Origin: Candidatus Magnetominusculus sp. LBB02
GTDB lineage: Bacteria > Nitrospirota > Thermodesulfovibrionia > Thermodesulfovibrionales > Magnetobacteriaceae
Length of the DNA: 41,213 nucleotides
Direction: 5' to 3'
Assembly: GCA_022321325.1 (NCBI GenBank)
Contig: JAKOEO010000032.1
Coordinates: forward strand, 1 to 41,213
Under the pieces are notes generated by a model, which was not told the DNA's origin, did no database searches, and saw only the letters and a list, made by a program, of their open reading frames with translations. The position numbers were made by a program, and so were the translations under genes. Shown piece after piece: positions 38,254 through 41,213 of the stretch; position 1 is the first letter of the stretch; each line of letters starts with the position of its first letter.

Positions 38254-40596
38254 TTATATATTTTCAGCCATTTCCCATATGCCGCACGGGCAGACGCCCA
38301 CACAAAACCCGCACCCTATACAGAGCGCCGCGTCTACGACGTACTCATATCCTATGTTGTCAGTAGTTTCTTTACGGCTTATCGCCCCATACGGGCATAC
38401 TGCCTCGCACATATGGCAGTCCCTGCATACGGCACAGGACATACAGCGATGTGCCTCCTTCTCAGGCGTAAACGCAGTGTCTCTGCACTGGTCATAGTAG
38501 GCCTCTTTGACCTTGGCATAGGCAATCTGCATTTTAGGCGCTGGTCTGTTATATGACCGACCGCTAAGCAGGGCGTGTGCCGCGTCTGCCGCCTTTTTGC
38601 CGTGGCCGATAGCGTGAGTTACAAGGCCAAGGTTTGTAGCGTCGCCAATTGCGAATACCTTGGGGTCTGACGTGTGACCGGCATCGTCGGCCTTAATCCA
38701 GCCGTTTTTATCAGTATGTACCGACTGCGGCAGGAAGTCTGTGATTGGCATGTCTCCTATGGATACAATGACCTCGTCGGCCTCTATTTCGCTGCCGTCT
38801 TTGAGATATAGTTTTCGTGCGCTTTTTACAAATTTATCAGTGAATTTCGGCCAGAGGATCTTTGTGCCAAGGGCCTTTGCAATATCAAGCTCTTTACCGA
38901 AGGCCGCAGGCTCCTGAACATCAATGGCCGTTACGCTTTTTGCGCCACTGTGATATGCCTGTGCCGCCGCATCCATGCCCACGTTACCGGCGCCAATGAT
39001 TACGACAGACTTATCCTTAAAGTCTGGCCTTTGGCCGGTGTTAACCGCACGCAGGAAATCATATGCGTTTAATGTATCTTCTATGCCGGGGATTGTTAGT
39101 TTTCTGGCTTTGTGTGCGCCGCAGGCGACTACTACCGCGTCGTTTGCTGCATATATCTTACTAAACAGGGCGGTGTCAACCTTCGTTTTCAAATTGACAT
39201 GGACGCCGATTGACTTAAACCTGTCAAGTTCGTGCGTGAGGACCTCTTGCGGCAGCCTTTCTCTTGGAATACACAGCTCAAGTTTGCCGCCGAGTTTTGA
39301 CTCCGCCTCATAAAGCGTGACCTCATGCCCCTTCAGGGCAAGCTGCCATGCCGTTGAAAGCCCGCCGGGGCCTCCGCCTATTACGGCAGCCTTCTTGCCG
39401 GTCTTGGGGGCAGGCTTTGGCGCCGCTGTCTTGAGACTTATCGAACCCAGTCCTTTGATGTTTAACGGCCTGTCAATATGCGACCGCGTACAGGCTGACA
39501 TACACAGATTGGGGCATATCTCGCCGCATACGGTGGCTGGAAGCGGCGAATACTGTAAAATCAGCTCAAGGGCCTCCTGCGTCTTTTCGGCACGTATCAG
39601 CGCCGCCCGTCTTTGCGTCGGTATATCGCTTGGACACGCGCCCTGACACGGCGGGGCATATCTGGCGTTTCTCCACTCCGGCCTGAAACGCCGGTCATTG
39701 CCCGTGGTTATATAAGGAAGCGGCGTCAGGGGATGCGTTACGTACTCGGCAAATATGCCGCCCTTTCCAACGCCCTGTTTGTCAGTGTTTTCCCATATGT
39801 CTTTACGAAAGGCCGCCATTGTCATCTTAACCGTGCTGCGCTTTGCCCGCTCTTGAGCCGTGTATGGCAGGAGCTTTTTCCACGACTCGCGCGCCGAGAG
39901 TTCTTCGTAGTGTTTTTCTCTGTCTATGGCCTTCAGATATATCTTTAAATTTTCATTCAGCCACTGCCAATCCTGGTCTGACAAATCAAGCAGCCGTACG
40001 TCGCCCTGGCTGTATGACGAGTCAATCTTTCCTCTGTAATATATCACGCCTCCGACCATTCCAACGCACGGTCTGTAGCCCAATATGTTTTGCGGGTTTC
40101 TTGGATTGACGCCGCAGACAACCGCAATGCCGCCGGCCTTAAACTCGGCAAATGTATCGCCAACGTCTCTGAAATACCACGATTCCGGGGGATTGAACTT
40201 TGGATTATGCTTGGTCATCGTGTCGCAGCGCGCGCCGCCGCCGCCCTGTACGTAGAGCTTGCCCTGGGCTGCCGCGTTATGGGCGCCGTTTGTAACGTCG
40301 CCAAGCACAGTAATATTTGCCCCGCAGTTAAGCCAGCCGACATCGTCAGAGGCGCTGCCCTTCAGAAGAATCTGCGTGCCGAACATGCCCATGCTGCCTA
40401 GCCTTTGTCCAGCCTGACCCTCTACGGTTATAGTGACGCCGCTCTGCCGCGGCCATATGCGCCCGCCTATGCCGTGCTGTCCGTCGGCTATGACTGTGAT
40501 GTCATGTTGGCCGCCTTCAACGGCCCTTTGTATCTCTTCCTCTAATAGCCGCGAGGGTACGCGGCCTCCGTCTATTGTTCCTTTTATCACTGCCAT
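38254..40596 (-). CDS. Glutamate synthase GXGXG domain / GltD-like flavoprotein / ferredoxin fusion
   Basis: Start chosen at ATG 40596; a TTG at 40611 is possible but abuts the ribosome-binding site. The 780-residue product combines three units. The N-terminal GXGXG beta-helix (about 1-190) reads IGGRIWPRQSGVTITVEGQA, GSMGMFGTQILLKG, VYYRGK-type. The GltD-like part (about 320-700) has a helical 4Fe-4S domain (CQGACPSDIPT, CGEICPNLCMSAC), an FAD site (VIGGGPGGLSTAW) and an NAD(P) site (VIIGAGNVGMDAA). The C-terminal ferredoxins read CMSCAVCRDCHMCEAVCP and CIGCGFCVGVCP. It would pass electrons from NAD(P)H or ferredoxin to the FMN subunit encoded 33 bp upstream (19 bp if the TTG start is used), for glutamate synthesis. 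Such a fusion differs from the single large GltB. Confidence 0.85.
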   Translation of the reverse strand: MAVIKGTIDGGRVPSRLLEEEIQRAVEGGQHDITVIADGQHGIGGRIWPRQSGVTITVEGQAGQRLGSMGMFGTQILLKGSASDDVGWLNCGANITVLGDVTNGAHNAAAQGKLYVQGGGGARCDTMTKHNPKFNPPESWYFRDVGDTFAEFKAGGIAVVCGVNPRNPQNILGYRPCVGMVGGVIYYRGKIDSSYSQGDVRLLDLSDQDWQWLNENLKIYLKAIDREKHYEELSARESWKKLLPYTAQERAKRSTVKMTMAAFRKDIWENTDKQGVGKGGIFAEYVTHPLTPLPYITTGNDRRFRPEWRNARYAPPCQGACPSDIPTQRRAALIRAEKTQEALELILQYSPLPATVCGEICPNLCMSACTRSHIDRPLNIKGLGSISLKTAAPKPAPKTGKKAAVIGGGPGGLSTAWQLALKGHEVTLYEAESKLGGKLELCIPRERLPQEVLTHELDRFKSIGVHVNLKTKVDTALFSKIYAANDAVVVACGAHKARKLTIPGIEDTLNAYDFLRAVNTGQRPDFKDKSVVIIGAGNVGMDAAAQAYHSGAKSVTAIDVQEPAAFGKELDIAKALGTKILWPKFTDKFVKSARKLYLKDGSEIEADEVIVSIGDMPITDFLPQSVHTDKNGWIKADDAGHTSDPKVFAIGDATNLGLVTHAIGHGKKAADAAHALLSGRSYNRPAPKMQIAYAKVKEAYYDQCRDTAFTPEKEAHRCMSCAVCRDCHMCEAVCPYGAISRKETTDNIGYEYVVDAALCIGCGFCVGVCPCGIWEMAENI

Positions 40597-40629
40597 ATTA
40601 GTATTTTTCAACCTCTCTTTCTGGCTGCC

Positions 40630-41213
40630 TTAGCATACGTAACTTATCTTCAGTCTTTCGGCAATTGCCGGGTCGTCGGCGCTTATTGCGTCAGACATGC
40701 CGATGGGAAGCTCTGTGCTTCTTCCAAGTGGGGCGACTATCTTCTTTAACTCTGTATCGAGCGACTTATAGACATCCACTACGCGCATCGCCACCTTATC
40801 TGCGTCAAGCCGCCGGTAGAGCTTTGGGTCTTGCGTGGTAATGCCGCGCGGGCAGCGTCCAATGTTACAGACATTGCAGCGGTTGTTCTCATCGCCAAGA
40901 CATCCTGCCGCAGCCTGCATGATATATTTTCCTATAGATACGGCCGAGGCCCCAAGCATTATCAGGGCAGCCGCGTTGGCCGCAAGATTTCCTTTTTTGC
41001 CTACGCCGCCGGCCGCAATAAGCGGAATCTCATTTTGTTTGCCTTGTTGTACGAGGTCAAGATAGCAGTCCCTGAGATTAGAGGCTATAGGGTGTCCCAT
41101 CTTGTCCATCGAGACATTATATGCCGCCCCCGTGCCGCCGTCCTCGCCGTCAATTGACAGCGCTGCGGAGTATGGGTTTCTGACGAGATTATTAAGAACG
41201 GCCTTTGCCGTGC
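40630..41213 (-). CDS. Glutamate synthase FMN-binding subunit (partial)
   Basis: The frame enters from the window edge (194 codons visible, 5' end missing). It carries the C-terminal part of the FMN barrel of glutamate synthase: LSIDGEDGGTGAAYNVSMDK, IPLIAAGGVGKKGNLAANAA, LGASAVSIGKYIM. The Fe-S cluster Cys lie in the GC...CNVCNIGRCPRGITTQ segment. This is the archaeal-type separate FMN subunit, in which the barrel is not fused to the amidotransferase or GXGXG domains. Upstream sequence should hold the glutaminase subunit. Confidence 0.88.
   Translation of the reverse strand, partial: TAKAVLNNLVRNPYSAALSIDGEDGGTGAAYNVSMDKMGHPIASNLRDCYLDLVQQGKQNEIPLIAAGGVGKKGNLAANAAALIMLGASAVSIGKYIMQAAAGCLGDENNRCNVCNIGRCPRGITTQDPKLYRRLDADKVAMRVVDVYKSLDTELKKIVAPLGRSTELPIGMSDAISADDPAIAERLKISYVC

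Overview
ORGANISM. No rRNA or tRNA gene is visible, so taxonomy is an inference. The mid-GC sequence comes from a Gram-negative, type-IV-piliated, probably anaerobic bacterium. It has a split glutamate synthase (separate FMN subunit; GXGXG domain fused to a GltD-like flavoprotein and ferredoxins), an ATP-type PEP-carboxykinase homologue, cysteine-rich minor pilins with a Geobacter-like PilY1, B12-type radical SAM and NodU-type proteins, and REP-like CCGGAATGAC repeats. This fits Nitrospirota or a deltaproteobacterial-type lineage; I lean to Nitrospirota.

LAYOUT. (1) 1-12,545 is a decayed mobile-element island. It holds an IS66 tnpC scrap, a frameshifted IS481-like element, and an IS1380-type fragment. 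Next comes a truncated Mu-like prophage on the minus strand (portal, MuF, gpG, gpI, decoration protein, gpT, DUF1320, DUF1834, GH108 lysozyme, tail tube, tail chaperone). It ends with a second IS1380-type fragment cut by an IS66 element, which is itself cut by an IS481-like end, followed by an IS256 element. A perfect 25-bp inverted repeat (1254-1278 and 10988-11012) brackets the island. (2) 12,579-20,036 (minus) is a tight five-gene operon: DPM1-like GT2, B12-type radical SAM, NodU-type carbamoyltransferase and two GT-C membrane glycosyltransferases. (3) 20,091-29,129 (plus) runs divergently: a strong sigma70-type promoter, a roughly 180-nt leader, pilY1, then four minor-pilin genes. (4) 29,141-31,212 (minus) holds a secreted MORN-repeat protein coupled to a third GT-C protein. 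(5) 31,421-31,965 holds REP-like repeats and a decayed toxin-antitoxin pair whose promoter and operator survive. (6) 32,038-41,213 (minus) is a housekeeping operon: glutamate synthase FMN subunit, GXGXG/GltD-like/ferredoxin fusion, PEPCK-like protein, M50 protease, trpS, fmdB-like gene, polA.

HOW IT MAY WORK TOGETHER. The most interesting unit is regions 2 and 3. The GT2 would load a sugar on polyprenyl phosphate, the GT-C proteins would transfer it outside the membrane, and the carbamoyltransferase and radical SAM protein could decorate it. Directly across the divergent promoter lies PilY1 with a 44-residue Thr/Ser linker, a plausible O-glycosylation substrate. I propose a dedicated glycan-modification system for a pilus-tip adhesin; this is inference. 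Calcium-type acidic loops recur in PilY1 and in the first minor pilin.
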